Positions 17,613 to 26,185 of a DNA stretch of 40,993 nucleotides are shown piece after piece (within the stretch, counting starts at the first letter, position 1; the number at the start of each line of letters is the position of its first letter). The translations under genes and the position numbers were made by a program. Source of the DNA: Bradyrhizobiaceae bacterium (lineage in GTDB: Bacteria > Pseudomonadota > Alphaproteobacteria > Rhizobiales > Xanthobacteraceae); NCBI GenBank assembly GCA_947481635.1, contig CANKHJ010000014.1, positions 1 through 40,993 of the forward strand, read 5' to 3'. The notes below the pieces were generated by a model that was not told the DNA's origin, searched no databases, and saw nothing but the letters and a program-made list of their open reading frames with translations.

Positions 17613-17645
17613 GAAAAGAAAATGGCCGGGACAAGCCCGGCCATT
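17613..17645 (-). terminator. Intrinsic terminator of the minus-strand aromatic operon
   Basis: AATGGCCGGG (17621-17630) and CCCGGCCATT (17636-17645) form a perfect 10-bp stem with a 5-base loop. On the minus strand it is followed by TTCTTTT. It lies 24 bases after the amidohydrolase stop and closes the operon before mutS. Confidence 0.88.
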
Positions 17646-17669
17646 TCAGGTGTTTGACGGGGTTCCGGT

Positions 17670-18686
17670 TTACTTCGACAGCTTCCGGCCGGTGAGCTTT
17701 TCCAGGTTGCCGTGATAGACCATTTCCTTGTCGGCCTTCGGCATGTCGAGCTCTTCGAGAATGCGCAACGTCTCGCGGATATAGCCCGGGCCCTTCTCGG
17801 GATCGAACGGGCAATCCGAGGCGAAGATCACCTTCTCGAGCGGGAAGAACTCGAAGCCGGCCAGCATCGCGCCCTTCGAACCGAAGGTTGCGGTGTCGGC
17901 ATAGAAGTCCTGCTTGAAGTAATCGAGCACCCGCTTCTTCAGGCTCTTGCGCAACGCAACGTAATCCTCGTCCGAGGTGCGCGCGCCGAGCTGGTCCATG
18001 CCCGGGCCGAGGCGGCCTTCGAGCATCGGCACGATGGCGCCGAAGTGATGCACGATCAGCTTGAGGTTCGGGTTGTTGTCGATCGTCTTGGAGAACACCA
18101 GGCGCGCCATCGCGGAGGCGGTCTCGTAAGACCAGCCGAACGTCCACCACATCTCATAGAGCGACTTCTTCTCGTCCATGTAGTCGGGATGCTTGGCGCT
18201 GCGGGCCGGATGGATCCAGACCGGCTTGCCGTTCTTGTTCATCGCGTCGAAGAAGCCGGCAAATTCCGGCCGGTCGAGCGGCTTGCCGTTGACGTTGGTG
18301 TAGATCTGCACGCCGAGCGCGCCGGCCTTCAGCGCGCGTTCGACTTCCTTCACGCCGGCGTCGGGTGAGGCGAGCGAGACCTGTGCGATCCAGCCCGGGA
18401 ACTCGTCGGAATGCTTGGCGCAGATATCCGCGAAGCCGTCATTGACGATCTTGCAGAGGTCGTTGAGCTTCTCGCCCTGTGCCAGTTCTTCGAGCGGCGG
18501 CATCGCATAGGAGATGATCTGGCCGTAATCCGGAAACTGACCGACGATCTTGCGGCGCAGGTCGAGGTCGTAGATGCACGGGATGCCGCGCATGCGCTTG
18601 CCGATATCCGCGAAATCGGCGGCGTTCTTGCCCATCCAATCCATGAAGCCCTGGGGCAGGAAATGCGTATATGCGTCAATGCGCAT
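17670..18686 (-). CDS. Amidohydrolase-2 family protein (ACMSD/resorcylate-decarboxylase-like)
   Basis: The 338-residue TIM-barrel enzyme belongs to the group of metal-dependent decarboxylases and hydrolases that includes ACMSD, gamma-resorcylate decarboxylase and LigJ. Metal-site candidates are His in PVWIHPARS, His in LIVHHFGA and Asp in VIFASDCPFD. The first motif reads DAYTH, where the family usually has HxH, so one His ligand is replaced by Tyr. It is the last gene of the minus-strand run behind a TRAP transporter, so its substrate may be the imported acid. It does not look like LigJ, although hydratase activity cannot be excluded. Confidence 0.85.
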   Translation of the reverse strand: MRIDAYTHFLPQGFMDWMGKNAADFADIGKRMRGIPCIYDLDLRRKIVGQFPDYGQIISYAMPPLEELAQGEKLNDLCKIVNDGFADICAKHSDEFPGWIAQVSLASPDAGVKEVERALKAGALGVQIYTNVNGKPLDRPEFAGFFDAMNKNGKPVWIHPARSAKHPDYMDEKKSLYEMWWTFGWSYETASAMARLVFSKTIDNNPNLKLIVHHFGAIVPMLEGRLGPGMDQLGARTSDEDYVALRKSLKKRVLDYFKQDFYADTATFGSKGAMLAGFEFFPLEKVIFASDCPFDPEKGPGYIRETLRILEELDMPKADKEMVYHGNLEKLTGRKLSK

Positions 18687-18779
18687 CGAGGCTCTCCGAT
18701 GTTGATGCGGCCCGGCGGACAGGCCTGAAAGGATGGCAGTCGTTACCCTGTCCGGCAGCCCAAGTCCATGCGGAGGGTA

Positions 18780-20732
18780 TCAGGTGGTCGCACTGCCGCC
18801 ATGCGCAGGGGTGCGGCGCCGCATGATCTCGCGCGTGATCGCGACGACGGCGGCGGCGACGCCGGCGCCCTGGACCCAGGCCGCGCCGGGGAACATGGCC
18901 GGCTGCGAGAATAGCATCACCGTGATCACGCCATAGACCGCGCGCAGTGCCGGACTGACCGGGGCGAAGAAAAACCCGACCACGGCGATGGTGCCCATCA
19001 CGATGCCGAGCAGCGCGATCCCGAGCGCGACCAGGATTTCGAGGGCGCTGCCGCGCATCACCAGCGCGGGCGAGTAGATGAACAGAAACGGGATCAGGTA
19101 GGCGCACCAGCTCAGCCGCGTCGCGGTCCACCCGGTTTTCCATTGGTCGGAGCGTGCGATGGTCGCGGCCGCGAAGGCGGCGAGCGCGACCGGCGGCGTC
19201 ACCATGCCGAGAATACCGCTGAACAGCACGAACAGATGCGCCTGCATCGGTGCGATGCCGGCCTGCACCAGCGCCGGCGCCGCCAGCACCGCCAGGATCA
19301 GATAGACGCCGAGCGTCGGCAGCGGCAGCCCGAGAATGAAGGAGGCGAAGCCGGTGATCAGGATCAGCAGCGGCAGGTTGCCGCCGGAGAGGGTGATGAG
19401 CTGTTGCGTCAGCGAGAAGGTCACGCCGGTCAGGTTCATCGCACCGATCAAGATCCCGGAAATCGCGGTGATTGCGATGATGTCGGTGACCGCGCCGCCG
19501 GCCGAGACCGCCGCCGACAGCACCTCGCGGATCGACAGGCGCTGGCCCTTGTAGGGGATGATCACGGCCATCACCATCAGCAGCGCGGTGCCGAGCAGCG
19601 CCGCATATTCCGGCTCCATGTTGAGCCACAGCAGGCCGACCACCAGCAGGACAAAGGGCAGCAGGAAATGGCCGCCTTCGCGCAACACCTTCCACGGCGA
19701 CGGCAGCGTGGCGCGCGGCTCGCCGAGAATGCCGAGCTTCGCGGATTCCAGGTCCACCTGCACGAACAAAGCCGCATAGAACAGGAAGGCCGGGATGATC
19801 GATGCGAGCATCACGTCCGCATAGGGGACCTGCAGATATTCGGCCATGACGAAGGCCGCCGCGCCCATCACCGGCGGTGCGATCTGCCCGCCAGTCGAGC
19901 CGACCGCTTCGATGGCCGCCGCGGTGTGCGGCGGGAAGCCGGATTTCTTCATCAGCGGAATCGTGATTGTGCCGACGCTCGCGACATTGGCGACGGCGCT
20001 GCCGGACACCATGCCGAAGAAGGCCGAGCCGACCACGGCGATCTTGGCCGATCCGCCGCGGAAGCTGCCCATCAGCGAGGCCGCGAAGTCAGAGAAGAAC
20101 GCCGATCCGCCGCAGCGGCTCAGCACCTGTCCCATGATGATGAACGGCACCACCACGACGATCGCGATCTGCAACGTGTTGCCGAGCAGCGCGTTGGTGT
20201 CGACACCGAGATACACCATCAGCCGGCTGAACGAGATCGGGCGGCTCGCGAACATCTCCGGCAGCACCCAGCCGAACAGCGCGTGGGCGCATAGCAGCAG
20301 CACGATGATCACCAGCGCCAGTCCGGCGACGCGGCGGCTCGCCTCGAACACCAGCAGCACGATCACGGTGGCGATCGCGACGCCGCTGACCGGGCGGCCG
20401 ACCAGTTCGCGGATCAACTCGGGATAGCGGATCGCGATGTAGAAGCAGCAGGCGAGGCTCAGCGCGGCGAGCGCGAGGTCGATCGGCCCGGCAATGTCTT
20501 CCTTGCCCTCGAGGATCCTGGCGGCAACGGCCTCTTCGCCGACCACCCCGCTGCTGAGCGGGAAGGTCAGGAAGGTCAGCGCCAGCGACAGGCCGAGCAC
20601 CGCCATCATCATCTGTTCGGTGAACAGGTTGAGGCCGATCCGGCCGGGAATGTTGAGAATCCACGCTACGACCAACAGCACGACCGCCGCGCGCATCGCG
20701 GTCATCATGGATTTGATGAGATTGTCGGACAT
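18780..20732 (-). CDS. Fused TRAP transporter permease (TAXI-TRAP, 4TM plus 12TM)
   Basis: This 650-residue integral membrane protein joins the small and large TRAP subunits in one chain, as is common in TAXI-type systems. The N-terminal part (to about 170) has the small-subunit helices; the rest is DctM-like, with VGSAFFGMVSGSAVANVASVG and EAVGSTGGQIAPPVMGAAAF. It uses an ion gradient to import a substrate delivered by the receptor encoded just upstream. ATG 20732 is preferred over a TTG at 20741. The substrate is probably a carboxylate, given the setting. Confidence 0.93.
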   Translation of the reverse strand: MSDNLIKSMMTAMRAAVVLLVVAWILNIPGRIGLNLFTEQMMMAVLGLSLALTFLTFPLSSGVVGEEAVAARILEGKEDIAGPIDLALAALSLACCFYIAIRYPELIRELVGRPVSGVAIATVIVLLVFEASRRVAGLALVIIVLLLCAHALFGWVLPEMFASRPISFSRLMVYLGVDTNALLGNTLQIAIVVVVPFIIMGQVLSRCGGSAFFSDFAASLMGSFRGGSAKIAVVGSAFFGMVSGSAVANVASVGTITIPLMKKSGFPPHTAAAIEAVGSTGGQIAPPVMGAAAFVMAEYLQVPYADVMLASIIPAFLFYAALFVQVDLESAKLGILGEPRATLPSPWKVLREGGHFLLPFVLLVVGLLWLNMEPEYAALLGTALLMVMAVIIPYKGQRLSIREVLSAAVSAGGAVTDIIAITAISGILIGAMNLTGVTFSLTQQLITLSGGNLPLLILITGFASFILGLPLPTLGVYLILAVLAAPALVQAGIAPMQAHLFVLFSGILGMVTPPVALAAFAAATIARSDQWKTGWTATRLSWCAYLIPFLFIYSPALVMRGSALEILVALGIALLGIVMGTIAVVGFFFAPVSPALRAVYGVITVMLFSQPAMFPGAAWVQGAGVAAAVVAITREIMRRRTPAHGGSATT

Positions 20733-20782
20733 GGGTCTCAACCGGTCATGCCCCGCATTATGCCGGGCATCCTCTCGCGATT

Positions 20783-20867
20783 GTCATGCCCGCGAAAGCG
20801 GGCATCCAGTACTCCGTGACCTATCGATAGAACACGGCGTACTGGACCCCGCTTCCGCGGGGGTGAC
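20783..20867. repeat. Palindromic repeat between TAXI receptor and TRAP permease genes
   Basis: It starts GTCATGCCCGCGAAAGCGGGC and ends CCGCGGGGGTGAC, with inner arms ATCCAGTAC and GTACTGGA. A partial second copy (GTCATGCCCC...CCGGGCAT, 20746-20770) lies next to it. Both sit inside a putative operon, between receptor and membrane subunit, as in the 12363 element. Confidence 0.7.
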
Positions 20868-20893
20868 CACCTGTGGTGGGGGCTCCTCAGCGC

Positions 20894-21853
20894 TCACTTC
20901 GACGGCTGGATGCCCTTCTCTTTGTAATAAGCGACGGCGCCTTCGTGATAGGGCACGCCGACATCCGCATACATGCGCGCGGGTTCGAGGCCGGCAAAGG
21001 ACGGCTGCAATGGCGCCAGCACCGCCTTGTTCTCGGCAATCAGGCGCGTGATCGTCTTGATGCGTTCGGCCGGCACGCTCTTATGGGCGAAGATCGTGTA
21101 GTCGTAGAACATCACGTCCATCGGCTCCTTGATCCCAGCGAGTCCGGGGCCGGGCTCGATCCGGCTGATGTAGCCCGTCGGAAACTCCTTGCGCATCGCG
21201 GCAAGCGACGCCGGCGTATTCTCCAGCGGCAGGAATCGCACGCCGCCGAGCGCCGCGTCGGCTTCCGACACCTTGGCCGAGCCGATCGCGAACAACGCGA
21301 CGTCGACACGTCCGGCGATCAGTTCATCCGCGCCACGGATGACATTCGGCACCATCACCGACTTGAGGTCGCTCGGCGCGAGGCCGCCGGTCGCGAGCAT
21401 GGCGTCAAAGGTCTTGCGCACGATCTCCTGGCTGGCGAGGCCATAGGCCATGGTCTTGCCCTTGAGATCCTTGATGGTCTTGATGTCGGACGAGGCCTTC
21501 ACGAACACGCCGGCCTTGAGCGGAAAGATCACCGCGACGGCGCGAATGTCGCCGTTCTTGTTCTTGTCGAAGGTGCCGACGCCGTTATAGGCGTCATAGA
21601 TCTCGGCCGCATTGGCGAAGCCGACGTCGATCTCACCGGAATTGACCAGCGGCAGCATCGTCGTCGTGCCGCTCTGCGGCTGAAGCCGCGACTGGATATT
21701 GCCGTTGTCCTGCAGCACCTTGGCGAGCGCCGCGCCGAGGCCGTAGGTCAGGGTGCCCTGGGGGCTGGTGCCCAGCCCGATCGGCTGGGCCGCGGCGAGG
21801 CCCGCGAACAGCGTGGACGCGGCCAATACCGCGGAAAATGCGAGCTTTCTCAT
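20894..21853 (-). CDS. TAXI family TRAP transporter solute-binding protein
   Basis: This periplasmic receptor has 319 residues including a signal peptide (MRKLAFSAVLAASTLFAGLA, cut near AAA-QP). The fold pattern GTLTYGLGAALAKVLQ, LVNSGEIDVGFANAAEIY and LKGKTMAYGLASQEIV is that of the TAXI group of TRAP receptors. ATG 21853 follows a GGAGGGTTTC site. It should feed the fused permease downstream. The ligand cannot be told from sequence; TAXI receptors often bind dicarboxylates or glutamate-like acids. Confidence 0.92.
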   Translation of the reverse strand: MRKLAFSAVLAASTLFAGLAAAQPIGLGTSPQGTLTYGLGAALAKVLQDNGNIQSRLQPQSGTTTMLPLVNSGEIDVGFANAAEIYDAYNGVGTFDKNKNGDIRAVAVIFPLKAGVFVKASSDIKTIKDLKGKTMAYGLASQEIVRKTFDAMLATGGLAPSDLKSVMVPNVIRGADELIAGRVDVALFAIGSAKVSEADAALGGVRFLPLENTPASLAAMRKEFPTGYISRIEPGPGLAGIKEPMDVMFYDYTIFAHKSVPAERIKTITRLIAENKAVLAPLQPSFAGLEPARMYADVGVPYHEGAVAYYKEKGIQPSK

Positions 21854-21949
21854 CGAAACCCTCCCTGGATTTTGTTCGTTCGACGTCACCTGCTGCAACC
21901 TAACGCGGGTGGCGATGCCGGACAACCGCCATGCGGAAACTCCAGCCGA

Positions 21950-22372
21950 TCACTTCCCGGTCAGCTTGGTCACCACATCGGCCGGAATCGGTACCGCCTT
22001 GATGCCCTCCGGATTGGCGGGATCGCGTCCAACCCAGACGCGGGTCTCGAAGCCTTCGACCGCAAGCACGCCATCCAGCGTCAGGCGATGTTGGATATCG
22101 AAGCTTGAGCGGCGCAGTTCGGTGACGGTGCTCTCGATCATCACGTCGTCGCCGAAGCGTGTCGTTACTGCGAATTTGGCGCGGGTATCGACCATCGGAT
22201 AGCCGACGAAATCATAGTGTTTGAGGAATTTCAGTTTCTTCATCCCGAGCGCGCGCTCGAACAGCGCCGTGGTCGAGGAGTCGAACATCTGGAAATAGCG
22301 CGGATAGAACACGATGCCGGCCGGGTCGCAATCGGCCCACTCGATCCGCACCGGACGGGTATTGACGAACAT
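21950..22372 (-). CDS. Acyl-CoA thioesterase, 4-hydroxybenzoyl-CoA thioesterase-like
   Basis: This small hotdog-fold enzyme of 140 residues has the 4HBT signature RIEWADCDPAGIVFYPRYF, with Asp16 matching the catalytic Asp of 4-hydroxybenzoyl-CoA thioesterase. It should release a free acid from an aromatic or other acyl-CoA. It lies 27 bases after the SDR gene and upstream of the TRAP genes on the same strand. With the hydratase and dehydrogenase it would suit the last step of beta-oxidative shortening of a phenylpropanoid-CoA, but broader substrates are possible. Confidence 0.88.
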   Translation of the reverse strand: MFVNTRPVRIEWADCDPAGIVFYPRYFQMFDSSTTALFERALGMKKLKFLKHYDFVGYPMVDTRAKFAVTTRFGDDVMIESTVTELRRSSFDIQHRLTLDGVLAVEGFETRVWVGRDPANPEGIKAVPIPADVVTKLTGK

Positions 22373-22399
22373 GATTTCGATTCCCCCCGGGCGACGTGG

Positions 22400-23161
22400 T
22401 TATCGCGGCCCCATGCGCAGCGCGCCGTCGATGCGGATGGTTTCGCCGTTGAGATAGGTGTTGGTAATGCAATGCAGCGCCAGCGCCGCATATTCGTCCG
22501 GCGTGCCCAGCCGTTTCGGATAGGGTACCGCCGCGCCAAGCGATTGCTGTGCCTCTTCCGGCAGGCTGCCGAGCAGCGGTGTATGGAAGATGCCCGGCGC
22601 GATGGTCATCGAACGGATGCCGAATTGCGAGAATTCTCGCGCCACTACGATGTTCAGCGCCACGATGCCGCCCTTCGAGGCCGAATAGGCCGATTGCCCG
22701 ATCTGTCCCTCATAGGCGGCGACCGACGCGGTCGAGATGAAGATGCCGCGCTCGTTGTCGGCGAGCGGCGCGAGCTTCTGCATCTCGGCGCCGACCAGCC
22801 GGATCATGTTGAAGGTGCCGATCAGGTTGACCTTGATGACGCGCTCGAATTCGGCGAGCGGCATCGGGCCGTCCTTGCTGACGATGCGGCGCGGCGGACC
22901 GAGGCCGGCGCAGTTCACCAGGATGCGCGCAGCGCCGTTCTTGGCGGCGGCCTCCGCAATGGCCTCGGAAGCGGACTTGTCGTCCGACACGTCGCAGCGC
23001 ACCGCGATGGCACCGATGCGTGACGCGGTCTCCCGCGCGAGGTCGATATTCACGTCGAGTAGCGCGACCTTGGCGCCGGCCTTGGCCAGCGCCTCAGCGG
23101 TCGCGGCGCCGAGGCCCGAGGCCCCGCCGGTGACGATCGCCGATTGTCCTTGGATTTGCAT
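22400..23161 (-). CDS. Short-chain dehydrogenase, 3-hydroxyacyl-CoA dehydrogenase type-2-like
   Basis: The 253-residue SDR has the cofactor motif TGGASGLG (11-18), NCAG near 83-86 and the catalytic set Ser146, Tyr159 and Lys163 in STASVAAYEGQIGQSAYSAS. That segment closely resembles type-2 3-hydroxyacyl-CoA dehydrogenase (HSD17B10), and Asp36 at the end of beta-2 favours NAD. ATG 23161 starts directly at MQIQGQSAIVTGG. It lies 34 bases after the enoyl-CoA hydratase gene, as expected for successive beta-oxidation steps. Confidence 0.9.
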   Translation of the reverse strand: MQIQGQSAIVTGGASGLGAATAEALAKAGAKVALLDVNIDLARETASRIGAIAVRCDVSDDKSASEAIAEAAAKNGAARILVNCAGLGPPRRIVSKDGPMPLAEFERVIKVNLIGTFNMIRLVGAEMQKLAPLADNERGIFISTASVAAYEGQIGQSAYSASKGGIVALNIVVAREFSQFGIRSMTIAPGIFHTPLLGSLPEEAQQSLGAAVPYPKRLGTPDEYAALALHCITNTYLNGETIRIDGALRMGPR

Positions 23162-23195
23162 GGTAGGTCCTGTCGGTTCAGCTATGGACGACTGT

Positions 23196-23984
23196 TTAGC
23201 TATGGACAACTTTGGCGGCGCGGCCTTCGAGGAAGGCGCGCAGCCGGTCCTGCGCGGTGGGATCGGTGGAGCAGATCGCGGCGATCAGCGACTCCGTGAG
23301 GTAGCCGGCTTCGTTGCCGGCGTCGACGATGCGCGGCAGCACATGCGTCACCGCGAAATTGGTCAGCGGCGCGTTGTTGGCAATGCGCTTGGCGAGCGCG
23401 CGGCCTTTTTCCAGGCCCTCCCCCTTCTCGACCAGGTAATTCGAGACGCCGATGCGCTGGCCGTCTTCCGCGTCATAGGTGCGGCCGGTGAGCATCATGT
23501 CGGCCATGCGATGCGCGCCGAACAGCCGTGGCAGCCGCACCGATCCGCCGCCGCCGACAAAGATGCCGCGCATGCCTTCGGGAAGGCCGTAATAGGCGGA
23601 CTTCTCGGCGACCCGGATATGACAGGCCGCCGCGAGTTCGATGCCGCCGCCGATCACCGCGCCATGCAGCACCGCGACCACCGGGCATTTTCCGAATTCG
23701 ATCAACTGGAAAATGCGGTGCCAGGATCGCGAATGCGCGATGCTCTGCGCCATGTCGCGGATGGTGAGTTCGGACAGGTCGAGGCCGGCGCTGAAATGAT
23801 CGCCCTCGCCATGCAGCACCACCGCTTTGATTTCATCGGGGAGCGACGTAAAAACCGTTTCCAGCCCCTGGACGGTGGTGTCGTTGAGCGCATTGCGCTT
23901 CTCGGGCCGCGACAGGCGAACCAACGCGATCTCGTCCTCATAAGTGAGCGTAACGGATGGCGGCAAAGCGACGCTGGTGCTCAC
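23196..23984 (-). CDS. Enoyl-CoA hydratase/isomerase family protein
   Basis: The 262-residue crotonase-fold protein has an oxyanion segment HFSAGLDL and two conserved glutamates, Glu116 in GGGIELAAA and Glu136 in GLPEGMRG, consistent with hydratase activity. The GTG at 23984 follows GGGGAGGA and fits the family N-terminus. It is the first gene of a minus-strand run (hydratase, dehydrogenase, thioesterase, TRAP, amidohydrolase) and is divergent from a Bug receptor gene. Just past its stop, an 18-base segment is repeated imperfectly, so the next frame again reads VVHS-stop. Confidence 0.88.
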   Translation of the reverse strand: MSTSVALPPSVTLTYEDEIALVRLSRPEKRNALNDTTVQGLETVFTSLPDEIKAVVLHGEGDHFSAGLDLSELTIRDMAQSIAHSRSWHRIFQLIEFGKCPVVAVLHGAVIGGGIELAAACHIRVAEKSAYYGLPEGMRGIFVGGGGSVRLPRLFGAHRMADMMLTGRTYDAEDGQRIGVSNYLVEKGEGLEKGRALAKRIANNAPLTNFAVTHVLPRIVDAGNEAGYLTESLIAAICSTDPTAQDRLRAFLEGRAAKVVHS

Positions 23985-24146
23985 GCGTTTAGTCCTCCCC
24001 TGGTCGGGCCCAATGTCGTTTGTGGCTCGCGTGTGGTCAAGCGATCCTGTCCACGGCCCCGATGTTGCGGGCCGGCCGGGCATGCTATCGTGGTTTTTCA
24101 TAAGCGCCTGCCCGGCGGGTGCGCAAAAGCAGGTGTGGAGGAGACG

Positions 24147-25157
24147 ATGCGAGTGTTCCAGACACTGGTGTTCCGCCCAAAGATGTCGGTCTGGTGCGCT
24201 GCGGCCGTTGCCGCAATCGCCGTAAGCGCGGGCGCCCAGGCGCAGGATTATCCCAACAAGCCGGTGACCTTCATCACGCCGGCGGCCGCCGGGAACAGCC
24301 CGGACGTGGTGGGCCGCATCGTCGCCGATCGCCTCTCGCAGATGTGGAAGCAGCAGGTCGTCGTGCTCAATCGGCCTGGCGCCGGTGGGATGATCGCGGC
24401 GCAAGCCGCGGCCGGCGTCGAGAAGGACGGCTACACCCTCTACATGACCCAGGCCTCCACCTTCACCGTGCTGCCGGTCGAGCAGGAAGGAAAGATGTCG
24501 GTCGACCTGCAGACCGCCTTCGTGCCGATCGGGATGATCGGCGAGCAGCCGATCGCGCTGGCGGTCAACAAGGACATTCCGGTCAGCAACGCCGCGGAGC
24601 TGATCGCGCTGGCCAACAAAACGCCGAACGGGATGCTGTTTGGCGCCACCAACCGTGGCGGCCAGGCTCACCTGACCGGTGAATTGTTCCGCGACCGCTC
24701 CAAGGCGAACATCTCCTTCGTTCATGCCGCCGGCGCCGCGGTGTCGCTGAACGACGTCATTGGTGGGCGTATCCCGATCATGTTCGAAGGGCTCGCCGGT
24801 CTCGCGCCCGGCTTGCAGGGCGGCGGAATCAAACCGCTCGGCGTCGCGTCGACCAAGCGGCTGCCTAATCTGCCCGACCTTCCGGCGCTCAACGAAACCG
24901 TGCCGGGCGTGGTGTCGAGCGGCTGGATCGTGCTGATGGCGCCGGCCGGCACGCCTGACGCCATCATCCAGAAGATCAACGCCGATATCAGGCTCGTCGT
25001 CGCGATGCCTGACGTCGTGCCGCGCTTCCACCAGCTCGGCACCTATGCGCGTGACCTGACCGTGGCGCAGACCGGCGAATTCATCCGCAGCGAGGAGAAA
25101 CTGTGGTGGCCGATTGTTCGGGCGATGAAGGCGGCCGCTGACGCGCCTGCGCGCTGA
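24147..25157 (+). CDS. Bug/TctC family periplasmic solute-binding protein
   Basis: The receptor has 336 residues. An extended signal peptide precedes the mature start DYPNKPVTFITPAAAG, with a cut near GAQAQ. VVVLNRPGAGGMIAAQAAA and the later GGRIPIMFEGLAGL are typical of Bug receptors for carboxylic acids, which work with TctA and TctB membrane proteins. No tctAB lies nearby. ATG 24147 follows GGAGGAG. It ends 5 bases before the decarboxylase-like gene, so the two probably act on the same compound. Confidence 0.9.
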   Translation: MRVFQTLVFRPKMSVWCAAAVAAIAVSAGAQAQDYPNKPVTFITPAAAGNSPDVVGRIVADRLSQMWKQQVVVLNRPGAGGMIAAQAAAGVEKDGYTLYMTQASTFTVLPVEQEGKMSVDLQTAFVPIGMIGEQPIALAVNKDIPVSNAAELIALANKTPNGMLFGATNRGGQAHLTGELFRDRSKANISFVHAAGAAVSLNDVIGGRIPIMFEGLAGLAPGLQGGGIKPLGVASTKRLPNLPDLPALNETVPGVVSSGWIVLMAPAGTPDAIIQKINADIRLVVAMPDVVPRFHQLGTYARDLTVAQTGEFIRSEEKLWWPIVRAMKAAADAPAR

Positions 25158-25162
25158 TACGC

Positions 25163-26182
25163 ATGATCTCACCTTTGGTAGAAGCGTCGGGCACGGGCCG
25201 TCTGAATCTTACCATGGCGGTGACCGATTGCGATCACCTGCGCGATGTCGTCTCGGGCGTGGTGCGCCCCGACGGCATCCTGCTCACGCCGATCGTCCTG
25301 CCGGTGGAGGAAATATTCTTCCGCCTGATCAAAAATCTCGAATGGCACGTCTCGGAGATGTCGTTTGCGAAATATCTCGCGCTGACGGCGGCCGGAACCG
25401 CGCCGATGGTGGCCATTCCGGTGTTTCCGTCCCGGGTGTTTCGTCACTCCGCGATCTATATCCGCACCGACCGCGGCATTGCGACGCCGAAGGACCTTGA
25501 GGGCAGGCGCGTTGGAATCCCCGAATGGGCGCAGACCGCTGGCATCTACGCGCGCGGCTTCCTTGAGGAGCAATACGGCGTCGATCTGCGCTCGATTTCG
25601 TGGGTCCAGGCCGGCGTCAACCAGCCGGGGCGCGAAGAAAAAGTCGCACTGAACCTCGAAGGGCTGTTCAACGTCACCGCGCGTGCCGACACGACGCTGG
25701 ACCGGATGCTGCTGTCGGGCGAGATCGACGCCGCGATCAGTGCGCGCGAACTCAATGGATTCAGCAAGCGCGATCCGCTGATTGCGCGCATGTTCCCGAA
25801 ATTCCGCGAGCAGGAAGCGGTCTACTACAAAGAGACCAGCGTGTTCCCGATCATGCATGTCGTGGTGCTGCGGCGCGACGTCTACGAGGCCTATCCGTGG
25901 ATCGCGATGAATCTGTTCAAGGCGTTCGAGCAGGCGAAGGACCGCAGCATCGCGCGGATGCGCGACATCACGGCAGCTGGGCTTCCATTGCCGTGGTCGG
26001 CGGCGATTTGCGACGAGGTCGCGGAGATTTTCGGCGGCGATCTCTGGCCTTATGGCCTCGCGCCGAACCGGCCGACGCTGGATGCCTTCTGCCGCTACGG
26101 CTTCAATCAGCGCGCCACGGGTCGGCTGGTCGAGGCCAAGGAGCTGTTCGCGAAGGAAACGCTGGCGAGCTACAAGGTCTGA
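25163..26182 (+). CDS. 4,5-dihydroxyphthalate decarboxylase-like protein
   Basis: The 339-residue protein has a periplasmic-binding-protein-like fold but no signal peptide. The opening GRLNLTMAVTDCDHLRDVVS followed by GVVRPDGILL and PVEEIFFRLIKNLEWHVSEM matches the Pht5-type 4,5-dihydroxyphthalate decarboxylase group. Further motifs are GRRVGIPEWAQTAGIYARGF and PNRPTLDAFCRYGFNQ. If it is that enzyme, it would make protocatechuate, the substrate of LigAB encoded downstream. Members are often labelled ABC receptors; the lack of an export signal argues against that here. The upstream Bug receptor gene is 5 bases away. Confidence 0.75.
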   Translation: MISPLVEASGTGRLNLTMAVTDCDHLRDVVSGVVRPDGILLTPIVLPVEEIFFRLIKNLEWHVSEMSFAKYLALTAAGTAPMVAIPVFPSRVFRHSAIYIRTDRGIATPKDLEGRRVGIPEWAQTAGIYARGFLEEQYGVDLRSISWVQAGVNQPGREEKVALNLEGLFNVTARADTTLDRMLLSGEIDAAISARELNGFSKRDPLIARMFPKFREQEAVYYKETSVFPIMHVVVLRRDVYEAYPWIAMNLFKAFEQAKDRSIARMRDITAAGLPLPWSAAICDEVAEIFGGDLWPYGLAPNRPTLDAFCRYGFNQRATGRLVEAKELFAKETLASYKV

Positions 26183-26185
26183 TCT

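Noticed and set aside
17670-18686. Calling the amidohydrolase LigJ (4-oxalomesaconate hydratase)
   Set aside because: The length fits, but the N-terminal motif and the CPFDPEKGPGYI region do not match LigJ as I know it, and it is far from the lig genes on the other strand.
22737-24146. Open frame extending the Bug receptor far upstream
   Set aside because: It runs antisense through the SDR and enoyl-CoA hydratase genes. A ribosome-binding site and signal peptide support the start at 24147.
25163-26182. Calling the decarboxylase-like protein an ABC transporter receptor
   Set aside because: It has no signal peptide, and its opening motifs fit the dihydroxyphthalate decarboxylase group better.
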